A stretch of DNA of 11,115 nt from Candidatus Binataceae bacterium (lineage in GTDB: Bacteria; Desulfobacterota; Binatia; Binatales; Binataceae): NCBI GenBank assembly GCA_030042765.1, contig JASHZA010000088.1, positions 1 through 11,115 on the forward strand, read 5' to 3'. Below are positions 1 through 6,519 of the stretch, one piece after another. Below the pieces are notes generated by a model. It worked only from the letters and a program-made list of their open reading frames with translations, was not told where the DNA came from and ran no database searches. The number at the start of each line of letters is the position of its first letter. The stretch's first letter is position 1. A program made the position numbers and the translations under genes.

Positions 1-2
1 TA

Positions 3-383
3 CCCGAAGATTGGTTCGCATCGCTAATGCTGGTCTTTACTGGGCCTAGTGGCGCTTCGGTGCGTGCAACGATCGAACCGAGCCTGGCCAATTACTTCTC
101 GACCGTGGCCGAGACAGTTCGCCCCGAGACTTTCGGGTCCTCGCCCGCCGAGTTCGAGAAGGTGCGGGCGCGTCTGCGCGAGATGAAATACGAGACCGTC
201 GACTCGCTGATGGGAATCTTTGGCGAGCCCGAGTACTGCATTGACCGCATCGCCGAACTGAAGGAGCGTTTTGGCTTCACCCGGATGGTGTGTTGGTTCG
301 AAACCGGCGGTCTGAGCGGACACCAAGAAGTGCTTGATTCAATGCGTCTATTCGCTGAGCGCGTGATGCCGCGCTTCGCTTGA
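3..383 (+). CDS. LLM-class (luciferase-like) flavin-dependent monooxygenase, C-terminal part
   Basis: The frame is open from the left edge, so the N-terminal and central parts of the gene lie outside the window; about 126 codons are visible. The product resembles the C-terminal end of bacterial luciferase-like monooxygenases, which use reduced flavin (FMNH2 or F420H2) and oxygen to oxidise small organic substrates in the cytoplasm. Seen here: a stretch reading FGEPEYCIDRIAELKERFGF, which matches the usual 'G.PE...+.+.L..+.G' segment, then VCWFETGGL and a last helix ending FAERVMPRFA. That CWF..GGL and MRLFAERVMP.F pattern is typical of a subgroup common in soil bacteria. No catalytic residue is visible, because these lie upstream. 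The family call is fairly sure; cofactor and substrate are unknown. The next gene starts about 100 bases downstream and probably has its own promoter. Confidence 0.85.
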   Translation, partial: PEDWFASLMLVFTGPSGASVRATIEPSLANYFSTVAETVRPETFGSSPAEFEKVRARLREMKYETVDSLMGIFGEPEYCIDRIAELKERFGFTRMVCWFETGGLSGHQEVLDSMRLFAERVMPRFA

Positions 384-434
384 ATCGCCGGGTCTCGGGC
401 TATCGGCGGGGGTAAACACGCTCAAAAACCCGGT

Positions 435-461
435 TTGCTTGAAGGGTGAAACGTGTATACT
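435..461 (+). promoter_or_regulatory. Candidate sigma70-type promoter for the response regulator
   Basis: TTGCTT at 435-440 and TATACT at 456-461 resemble -35 and -10 boxes separated by 15 bases, slightly short of the ideal 17. They sit 27 bases upstream of the regulator start. A purine-rich AAGGGGG at 471-477 could be its ribosome binding site. The call rests on pattern only; sigma factor preferences of this organism are unknown. Confidence 0.35.
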
Positions 462-487
462 TCGAGTATTAAGGGGGCTGGGGCGCC

Positions 488-961
488 ATGGATGACACGA
501 CTAACGAGGATAATGATCGTTTTTTGCCGGAGTTCGGCGTCAGGGTTTTTCTCGTCGAGGATAACGCGGAACACGCGTTTATCGCTGTAACCGTAATCCG
601 CCAATTACTCGGCGAGGCCAGCGAGGTCATCGTCGCTGAGAACGCGGAAGAAGCCGTCGGGCTCATCGGGCAATTCACTGATTCGGACCGGCCCGACCTT
701 ATGCTCGTCGACCTACGGTTGCCGGAGAACGGGGGATTCGCAGTACTCTCTGCGGCCCGAGCCCACGATCCCTGCGCCCACGTGCCAACTTTCGTCATCA
801 CCAGTTCGCTTTACGATCAGGATATCGCGAAGAGCTACGAACTCGGCGCTTCGGCTGTATTGTGCAAACCATTGTCACGAGCAACCCTGCGTGAGGAGTT
901 GATCCGGATCGGCAAGCTGGCGCCAACCAACGCGGCTACGCGGACGCAAAGCACCCACTAG
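488..961 (+). CDS. Stand-alone response regulator receiver protein (Rcp1/CheY-like)
   Basis: A 157-residue single-domain receiver that would accept a phosphoryl group from a histidine kinase. Receiver hallmarks are present in order: the acidic pair E24-D25 in FLVEDN, the phospho-acceptor D75 in MLVDLRLPENGG, the switch T105 in FVITSS, and K127-P128 in AVLCKPLS. The segment SSLYDQDIAKSYELGA is typical of the Rcp1-like branch, whose members usually pair with phytochrome-like or multi-sensor kinases. There is no output domain: the chain ends about 18 residues after the last receiver helix, so it probably acts by protein contact or as a phosphorelay intermediate. No kinase is encoded nearby, so the partner is unknown. 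The ATG at 488 is preceded by AAGGGGG with ten bases of spacing. The extra 17 N-terminal residues before the first strand are acidic and probably disordered. Confidence 0.92.
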   Translation: MDDTTNEDNDRFLPEFGVRVFLVEDNAEHAFIAVTVIRQLLGEASEVIVAENAEEAVGLIGQFTDSDRPDLMLVDLRLPENGGFAVLSAARAHDPCAHVPTFVITSSLYDQDIAKSYELGASAVLCKPLSRATLREELIRIGKLAPTNAATRTQSTH

Positions 962-979
962 ACGAACCGCGTCAGAATC

Positions 980-995
980 TGCCGCGCACGCGGCA
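980..995. terminator. Perfect palindrome between convergent genes, possible bidirectional terminator
   Basis: TGCCGCG at 980-986 and CGCGGCA at 989-995 form a perfect 7-bp stem with a two-base spacer (so a real RNA loop would open one pair). It fills half of the 34-base gap between the stops of the response regulator and the amidase and abuts the amidase stop. There is no T-tract on either side, so it is not a classical intrinsic terminator. The position suggests a role in ending or protecting both transcripts, but this is inference. Confidence 0.3.
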
Positions 996-2405
996 TCAGA
1001 CCGTCGGCCATCTCTGGTTCCACGGACGCGCCCACTCGTACGCATGACTGGCCTGTAGTACCAGGTCGTCGCGGTAACGCTCCGCAACAATTTGCAGCCC
1101 GCAAGGCAGTCCGCTGTCAGTCATTCCGGCGCGCACCGAGGCTGCGGGATGGCCGCTAAAGTTGAACGGATAAGTGAACACCAGCGCTTCCATCAGGTCC
1201 TTGAGCGGCTGCCCGTCGATTTCCTTCGGTGGTGGCCCTGAAGCGTTGAAGGCCTCGCTTGGTAGGGTTGGCGTCAGGAGCAAATCGAAACGCTCGAAAA
1301 TTCCGCGCAACCATTCATTGAATTGAGTGCGCACGCGGTAGGCCTCGCCGTACTCTCGCCATGTGAGCTTCGCGGCGCTTTCTACACTGGTCAGAAATGT
1401 CCGCCCATAATCTTCGCGATGGCCTTCGAGATAGCCTCCCAGATCGGCCAACGTCTGCCCCGATCCGATGGTGCGCCATGCGTGACACGTTTCGATCACT
1501 GGCTCGTCCAGTATGGTCAGTTCATGCCCCATGTCTTTAAAGGTAACAGCCGCTGCTGCGGTTTCGCGACGAACGTCGGCCTGGACCGGATGGCCGAAGT
1601 CCGGATGGAACGCGATGCGCAGCTTCTTCGGCCTCCGCTCCAGCACGGCGCGGTAGGAAATGCCAGGATGAGGCAGGGAACTCGCGTCTGAAGGGTGGTA
1701 GCCTATCACCGCGTCCATGTACATCGCGGCGTCGCGCACGGTGCGTGAAATCGGTCCAACCACGGCGAAATCCACCCATGGCGTCATACCGAGCCACGGC
1801 CGCATCGGGATACGCCCCTGCGTTGGCTTTAGCCCGAAGCAGCCCGTATAGCAGGCGGGAATCCGAATCGAACCGCCCCAATCCGAAGCGGTAGCGAGCG
1901 GGACCATCCCCGACGCTATTGCCGCCGAACTCCCACCTGAAGATCCGCCCGGCGTACGCTCAATGTTCCAGGGATTGCGCGTGACGCCGAAGAGCAGGTT
2001 CCTGGTGAATGCTGTAAAGCCAAATTCGGGTGTATTTGTCTTGCCGACGACGATGCCACCGGCGGCTTTGAGTCGCGCCACTTCGATCGAATCCTCGTGC
2101 GCGATGTTGTCCTTAAAGGGGACCGAGCCGAAGGTTGTTGCCATTCCGGCCACACTGTCGAGGTCTTTGACACCAAGCGGCAATCCCGCCAGGGGTCCTA
2201 TCTCTTCACGGCGTGCGATCTTCTCGTCGAAGGCGCGCGCCTCGGCCATCGCCTCGTTCGTCCGCAGCGCACAAAATGCGTTGAAAGATGGATTGAGGGC
2301 TTCAATCCGAGCGATTGTTGCCGCCATCAATTCGCTGGGTTTGACTTCGCGCCGGCGGATCATCGAGACCAGTTCGAAGGCAGAGGCCCAGTGCAATTGA
2401 TCCAT
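996..2405 (-). CDS. Amidase-signature family enzyme (amidase)
   Basis: A 469-residue amidase-signature hydrolase, the usual length for the family, which cleaves carboxamides through a Ser-cisSer-Lys triad. The triad can be placed by its family spacing: K80 in LGVKDL, S155 at the first serine of GGSSGGSSAA, and nucleophile S179 in DWGGSIRIPA. The Lys-to-Ser distance of 99 and Ser-to-Ser distance of 24 match those of FAAH. LKPTQGRIP follows as expected. The residue before GGS is Trp, where Thr, Ile, Gly or Ser is more usual, which may shape the pocket. I chose the ATG at 2405 over one 11 codons upstream because GGGAGG lies seven bases before it and the homologous N-terminus (LHWASAFELVSMIRRREVKP) begins there. 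No GatB or GatC gene is nearby and no signal peptide is seen, so a cytoplasmic catabolic amidase is likelier than tRNA-dependent amidotransferase subunit GatA. It is divergent from the DsbD-type gene (71-base gap). Confidence 0.93.
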   Translation of the reverse strand: MDQLHWASAFELVSMIRRREVKPSELMAATIARIEALNPSFNAFCALRTNEAMAEARAFDEKIARREEIGPLAGLPLGVKDLDSVAGMATTFGSVPFKDNIAHEDSIEVARLKAAGGIVVGKTNTPEFGFTAFTRNLLFGVTRNPWNIERTPGGSSGGSSAAIASGMVPLATASDWGGSIRIPACYTGCFGLKPTQGRIPMRPWLGMTPWVDFAVVGPISRTVRDAAMYMDAVIGYHPSDASSLPHPGISYRAVLERRPKKLRIAFHPDFGHPVQADVRRETAAAAVTFKDMGHELTILDEPVIETCHAWRTIGSGQTLADLGGYLEGHREDYGRTFLTSVESAAKLTWREYGEAYRVRTQFNEWLRGIFERFDLLLTPTLPSEAFNASGPPPKEIDGQPLKDLMEALVFTYPFNFSGHPAASVRAGMTDSGLPCGLQIVAERYRDDLVLQASHAYEWARPWNQRWPTV

Positions 2406-2476
2406 AACGTTGCCTCCCTCGAGCTCGCGCGAGGCCATGTATTGAATTTTCTTACTATCCGCCGCACAAATTTGGA

Positions 2477-3085
2477 ATGCGATGCGTGTTTTGTTTCAGC
2501 GGGACAACTAAATCGGCGAAACGTGTTTTGCTCTGTCTTGCGGTGGCCCTCTTCATGACGCCGATTCAACGGCATTGTGCGATTGCTGCCAGCGCCCACG
2601 GCGGAAGTGTTTTTCTGACGGCATTCGGCTCGACCACTGGTGGCGTAACAGTAAAGGCGGATGATGTTGAGGCTAAGATCAAGCTGTCCGGCACGCGTCT
2701 CTATAGCGGCCAGCAGCTTCATGTCCTGATCGAGTTCGCGGTCGCGCCCGGATGGCACATTTATGGTGTGCCCTTGCCCGAGGGCTACACCCCGACCGCC
2801 GTCAAGTTCGACGACGGGCTGATTTCCAGCCAGGCAGTGTCTTTTCCCAAGCCCACACCGGTCAAGTTCGAAGTATTGGGCGAGACCCTGCCGGTTTACC
2901 AAGGCGACTTCAAAGCGTCGGGCACGATTCGCTTGAAACAGAAACTTGCGCCTGGCGATTATCAGCTCGCCGGCACAATCGAATTCCAGGAATGTAATGA
3001 CACGCTTTGCAAGATGCCGCGAACCGCACGGTTCGAGATCCCGATCAGCATCGAGCCGCTGGTTCCCGGTGTACTGAACCAGTAG
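2477..3085 (+). CDS. Secreted stand-alone DsbD N-terminal-type (thiol-disulfide) domain protein
   Basis: A 202-residue protein with a basic start and hydrophobic core (about residues 16-27), then AIAASAHG, consistent with a Sec signal peptide cleaved near residue 40. The mature part resembles the periplasmic N-terminal immunoglobulin-like domain of DsbD: PGWHIYGVPLPEG (91-103), a FEVLGETLPVYQGDF segment (131-145), then EFQECNDTLCKMPRT (169-183). C173 and C178 sit where DsbD has its redox-active cysteine pair, but with four residues between them instead of the five in E. coli DsbD. There is no polytopic membrane domain and no C-terminal thioredoxin domain, so it cannot by itself carry electrons across the membrane. 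It may receive or pass on reducing equivalents in the periplasm, or act as a structural or chaperone version. The ATG at 2477 has only a weak upstream purine run (TTGGA), so the start is less certain than the domain. Confidence 0.82.
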   Translation: MRCVFCFSGTTKSAKRVLLCLAVALFMTPIQRHCAIAASAHGGSVFLTAFGSTTGGVTVKADDVEAKIKLSGTRLYSGQQLHVLIEFAVAPGWHIYGVPLPEGYTPTAVKFDDGLISSQAVSFPKPTPVKFEVLGETLPVYQGDFKASGTIRLKQKLAPGDYQLAGTIEFQECNDTLCKMPRTARFEIPISIEPLVPGVLNQ

Positions 3086-3106
3086 TGGAGAGTTCGGCTG
3101 TGAATG

Positions 3107-3138
3107 GAGCGAGGCCGGCCGCTAAGCCAGGCTCGCTC
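3107..3138 (+). terminator. Bulged hairpin between convergent genes
   Basis: GAGCGAG at 3107-3113 pairs with CTCGCTC at 3132-3138. Inside, CCGGC pairs with GCC-GG across one bulge on each arm, giving about 12 base pairs and a six-base loop. It lies 21 bases after the stop of the DsbD-type gene and just before the end of the convergent amidohydrolase gene. Downstream on the plus strand is TATTCCTT, a weak and interrupted T-run, so it could terminate the plus-strand transcript. On the minus strand no T-run follows. Confidence 0.4.
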
Positions 3139-3149
3139 TATTCCTTCGA

Positions 3150-4346
3150 CTAAAGAACGTTGTAAGCGCGTAGCACGTTCTCACCCAAAATTCCCCGCCG
3201 TCCAGACTCCGTCATTGGCTTGACCATCCCGGCCAGCTCCTCGAGATAGTTCCCCGGATGGTCCGGATGAGGATAGTCGCTAGCCCAGAAAAACTTGTCC
3301 TCACCCAGGTGCACCATCATCGCGGCGATCGTGCGTTCGTCAGGGTCAGCCGAGATGAAACAGCGCTCCTTGAAATAGTGCGAAGGCTTTTCCTTGAGAC
3401 GCACCGTCTGCGCGATCGGAGTGCCGGTAAAAATGGCGTCGGCGCGATCGAAGAAGTAGCCCACCCATCCCGCGCCCGACTCCAGCACGACGACTCGCAG
3501 CCGCGGAAAGCGATCGAACACGCCGACCTGGAAGAACGTCGCGAACGCGTGCATCACGCCCTGGCCCGCGAACATGTCGAAGTACCAGGCTGCCCACCCG
3601 AAATGGTCGTAACGATGGTGTACTCCGAAGGCCATGGGTTCGATTGTCGGATGGATCGCGAACGGCACGTCACAATCCTGGGCTACGGCGAAGACACGAT
3701 CATGCGCGGGGTCGCCGTGAGGCCGGCGCGAAATTGTGAACGGGGCGACGAATGCTCCCTTGCATCCGTCCTTCACCGCGCGTTCAAGTTCCCTTGCCGC
3801 TTCGTCGGGATCACCGAGCGAAAGATGCGCGATCGGCACCAGCCGCCCGCCCGAATCACGGCAGAAATCGGCAATCCAGCGGTTGTACGCTCGGCAATAC
3901 GCCGCCGACAGCTCCGGGTCCATCGTTTCGCATTCCCACAGCAGTCCGATTGTCGGGTACAGCAGCGCTTTTGCCATCCCCTCCTTGTCGAGCAATTGGA
4001 GGCGCTCTTTCATAACCATGGTGCCGAACGCGGCGCCCCTGAGGTAAGTGTCCTCGGGCTGCGGCCGAGCGTAACGCAGCTCCGCTGCCCGGCCTTCGCC
4101 GACGAACTTCTCGCGACGCCGGCGCGCTTCCTCGACCTGCTTGCCCATTCCGCCCAGCGTGCCAAGCGCGCCTGGACGCGTCATCGTCGCACGCCGTCCG
4201 GCCACCTCGAGATATTCGTACCCATCATCGCCCACGCGAATCCGGATCGCATTTGAGCGATACTTCGGCTCGAGGTATTTTTCCCACAGATCGGGTGGCT
4301 CGAGGATATGCCCGTCGGCGTCGACGACAAGGCCTTCACTTTTCAT
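3150..4346 (-). CDS. Amidohydrolase-2 family metal-dependent hydrolase
   Basis: A 398-residue TIM-barrel amidohydrolase of the ACMSD/amidohydrolase-2 group, cytoplasmic, with members that are decarboxylases or C-C/C-O/C-N hydrolases acting on ring-cleavage products. Motifs in order: DxDxH at D9-D11-H13 (VVDADGHILEPPDLW), the barrel histidine H232 in AIHPT, E289 in VVLESGAGW, and the metal-binding D357 in FFWASDYPHPD. This set is complete, so an active, probably zinc-type enzyme is expected. The open frame extends 99 codons further upstream but there overlaps the neighbouring cyclase gene and reads as low-complexity Arg/Pro sequence. The ATG at 4346 has GGGAG seven bases upstream and starts exactly at the conserved N-terminus. 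It is the last gene of a three-gene operon, 35 bases after cyclase paralog A. The substrate is unknown. Confidence 0.92.
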   Translation of the reverse strand: MKSEGLVVDADGHILEPPDLWEKYLEPKYRSNAIRIRVGDDGYEYLEVAGRRATMTRPGALGTLGGMGKQVEEARRRREKFVGEGRAAELRYARPQPEDTYLRGAAFGTMVMKERLQLLDKEGMAKALLYPTIGLLWECETMDPELSAAYCRAYNRWIADFCRDSGGRLVPIAHLSLGDPDEAARELERAVKDGCKGAFVAPFTISRRPHGDPAHDRVFAVAQDCDVPFAIHPTIEPMAFGVHHRYDHFGWAAWYFDMFAGQGVMHAFATFFQVGVFDRFPRLRVVVLESGAGWVGYFFDRADAIFTGTPIAQTVRLKEKPSHYFKERCFISADPDERTIAAMMVHLGEDKFFWASDYPHPDHPGNYLEELAGMVKPMTESGRRGILGENVLRAYNVL

Positions 4347-4381
4347 TCGGATGCTCCCAGTTTCGAATTTGGTCCGCGCGC

Positions 4382-5311
4382 CTAGAACAGCGCGATCGGG
4401 TTCACCGGCGACGCCGTGCCCTGCCTCAGGATGAGTGGCGCCATCACGAACTGGAACTCGTAACGTCCGTTGCGGGCGCATGCTTCTGCGAGGGCATCCA
4501 GGTCGGCGTTGTCGATCAGGTGTACTCCCATCATCACCAGCGTGCAGACGTGAATCGGCAGTGCGAATTCCTTGAACCCGCTGGGGACCGCATCGCTTAT
4601 CCCATCGGAGCCGAGCACCGCGATCTTGCGGCCGTGCAGCCATGGCAGACAGTTCACGTCAAGCCCGGCCAGTCCTCCATGGAACGGATCCCATCCGCCC
4701 TTCTCCTTGCGTTGCCGCGCGCGCCCCGTGCGGATAAACAGCACGTCGCCCTCTTCCACGGTAACGCCGTGGTCCTTCTCGGCGGCGTCCAGATCCGCCG
4801 GCGAGATTCGCACGCTATTTTCCAAATAGTTGGTCTTTTTGATCTTCGGTATATCGAGCAGGATCCCGCGGCTGATCACTCCCTGGCTCGTAACGTCGAT
4901 CGCGCACTTCTTCGCGCCGTGTGATCCGACTTCGCTGGCGGAGAAGCCGTTGTACATCTTGCCCTCGTAAAAGACGTGGCACAGCGCGTCGAGATGGGTA
5001 TTGGCAAGTCCGTGGGGCGCGATCGCAAAATAGTCGCCGCTGTATGCCAGCAGTTCCACCTCGTGCGAATCGTGACCGCACTGTTGCATCAGGTGCATTA
5101 CGGGGGTCGGATTGTCGGGGGCGGGAATCGTGGCCAGCGGAAGCGATAGCGATACCGCCTCACCGGTGCGTACGAGCTTCGCCGCCGCCGCGCGCTTCTT
5201 GTCGTTGATATAATTGAGCGCGCCGCGTTCGTCCGCCTTGCCCCAGCGTTCCCAGTTGCTGCATTTGCTCAACATCGTCTTGACGTCTTGATCAGTCAGA
5301 GCACCCGCCAT
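4382..5311 (-). CDS. Cyclase-family hydrolase, paralog A (kynurenine formamidase-like fold)
   Basis: A 309-residue member of the putative cyclase family (PF04199), which contains kynurenine formamidases, isatin hydrolase-like enzymes and many uncharacterised proteins. The metal site is visible at H100, H106, D108 and H112 in PHGLANTHLDALCHV. The spacing between the first two histidines (six) is longer than in the HxGTHxD motif of kynurenine formamidase. A later H254 in LPIHVCTLVMMG and D267 in LIDNADL fall where the family has a His and usually a Glu. EEGDVLFIRTGR (186-197) is the standard core strand. The ATG is preceded by GGAGAGAGG, a good ribosome binding site. It lies 72 bases after paralog B and 35 before the amidohydrolase. 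Identity to paralog B looks roughly 60-65% by eye, with the same length and ends. Function is likely hydrolysis of a cyclic amide or ester, or an N-formyl group; the substrate is not readable. Confidence 0.9.
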   Translation of the reverse strand: MAGALTDQDVKTMLSKCSNWERWGKADERGALNYINDKKRAAAAKLVRTGEAVSLSLPLATIPAPDNPTPVMHLMQQCGHDSHEVELLAYSGDYFAIAPHGLANTHLDALCHVFYEGKMYNGFSASEVGSHGAKKCAIDVTSQGVISRGILLDIPKIKKTNYLENSVRISPADLDAAEKDHGVTVEEGDVLFIRTGRARQRKEKGGWDPFHGGLAGLDVNCLPWLHGRKIAVLGSDGISDAVPSGFKEFALPIHVCTLVMMGVHLIDNADLDALAEACARNGRYEFQFVMAPLILRQGTASPVNPIALF

Positions 5312-5383
5312 CGTCCTCTCTCCTTTTCGAGTGAAGTCGTTGCCCGGATTTCTTGTGAAACTTGCGCCGGACCTCCCGCAGCC

Positions 5384-6298
5384 CTACAGGACCGCCAGAG
5401 GGTTCACCGGCGACGCGGTACCCTGTTCCAGAATCAACGGCGCCATCGCGAACAGGAACTCGTAGCGATTGTGTTTCGCGCACGCCGCGGAGAGCGCCTC
5501 CAGGTCGGCATTATCGATCAGATGGATTCCCATCATAACGAGCGTGCCGACGTGGATCGGCATCGAAAGCTCGGCGGCGTATCCATTCGGCATGAGGTCG
5601 CTCACCGCGTCGCATCCGAGCACCGCGACCCGCCGCTCGTGCAGCCACGGCAGGCACGACGCGTCGAGCCCGGGCAGTCCTTCGCGGCGCGGATCCGACG
5701 CGCCCTTGACCTTGCGCCTCTGATGGCGTCCCGTGCGAATCAGCAGGATGTCGCCCTCCTCGACTCGCGCTCCATGAAGCTTTTCGGCGGCGTCGAGTTC
5801 TTCGGGGTAAATCGGTTCGCCCGGCTCCAGCCACTCGGTCTTTTTCACCTTCGGGATATCGAGCAGCACGCCGCGGCTGACGATGCCGTCGCGGGTCACG
5901 TCGATCGCGCACTTCCGCGCGCCAAAACGCCCCACTTCGCGATTACTGAACCCGTTGTACATCTTGTTGTCCCAGAAAACGTGACACAGTGCGTCCAGAT
6001 GCGTGAAGGCCATGCCGTGTGGGGCAATCCCGAAGTAATCCAGCGAGGCGATCGCATGTGGTCCTACGTGCAACATCATGTGCTGCACCGGTTGCGGGTT
6101 CTCCGGAGAGGTCTTGGTCGAAAGCGGCAGCGAAAGCGAAACGATTTCACCCGCCTGCGCCAGACGTGCTCCCGCGGCACGTTTTTGCGGGGTGATAAAG
6201 TTAAGCGCCCCGCGCTCGTCCTCTTTGCCCCACCGTCCCCAATTGCAGATCTTTTCGAACGTGGCCTTGACCTCTTCGGGGGTAAGCCGGGTTGCCAT
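5384..6298 (-). CDS. Cyclase-family hydrolase, paralog B
   Basis: A 304-residue close paralog of the next gene in the operon, and the first gene of the three. The putative metal ligands are H94, H100, D102 and H106 in PHGMAFTHLDALCHV, with later H249 in MPIHVGTLVMMG and D262 in LIDNADL, and the core strand EEGDILLIRTGR. Relative to paralog A, the residues just before the second His (AF instead of AN) and the loop after residue 76 differ. These are candidate specificity positions. The start is well supported: GGAGG lies seven bases before the ATG. The two genes share an N-terminal 'CNWGRWGKEDERGALNF'-type motif and a C-terminal QGTASPVNP motif. The family call is safe; whether the two form a hetero-oligomer or act on successive substrates is unknown. 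Confidence 0.9.
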   Translation of the reverse strand: MATRLTPEEVKATFEKICNWGRWGKEDERGALNFITPQKRAAGARLAQAGEIVSLSLPLSTKTSPENPQPVQHMMLHVGPHAIASLDYFGIAPHGMAFTHLDALCHVFWDNKMYNGFSNREVGRFGARKCAIDVTRDGIVSRGVLLDIPKVKKTEWLEPGEPIYPEELDAAEKLHGARVEEGDILLIRTGRHQRRKVKGASDPRREGLPGLDASCLPWLHERRVAVLGCDAVSDLMPNGYAAELSMPIHVGTLVMMGIHLIDNADLEALSAACAKHNRYEFLFAMAPLILEQGTASPVNPLAVL

Positions 6299-6519
6299 GA
6301 ATGCACCTCCAGTGGCGCTTCGTCAGATCGTTTTCGCGAGCCGCGACGAGCTTCCCCTTGCCCGGTCTGCGGATCGCGTCGATGCGCAGGTTTTTCGCGC
6401 GAATGCGACGTTCCTATAGCACGACCGGCGCGGTCGCGCATAATCGCGAAGGTGGTATCATCTGGGCGGACGCGGGCGACCAATTGCCCGGTCCCGCCGA
6501 CCAGGAGCGGCAGCGGCAA

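Noticed and set aside
386..408. Weak inverted repeat CGCCG...CGGCG after the monooxygenase stop
   Set aside because: Only five base pairs with a 13-base loop and no T-tract; expected by chance at this GC content.
3258..4256. 332-codon plus-strand open frame over the amidohydrolase
   Set aside because: Arg/His-rich shadow of the real minus-strand gene whose metal motifs are all intact.
4347..4643. N-terminal extension of the amidohydrolase by 99 codons
   Set aside because: It lies inside the cyclase paralog A gene in another frame and is Arg/Pro/Gly-rich; the conserved start and the ribosome binding site are at 4346.
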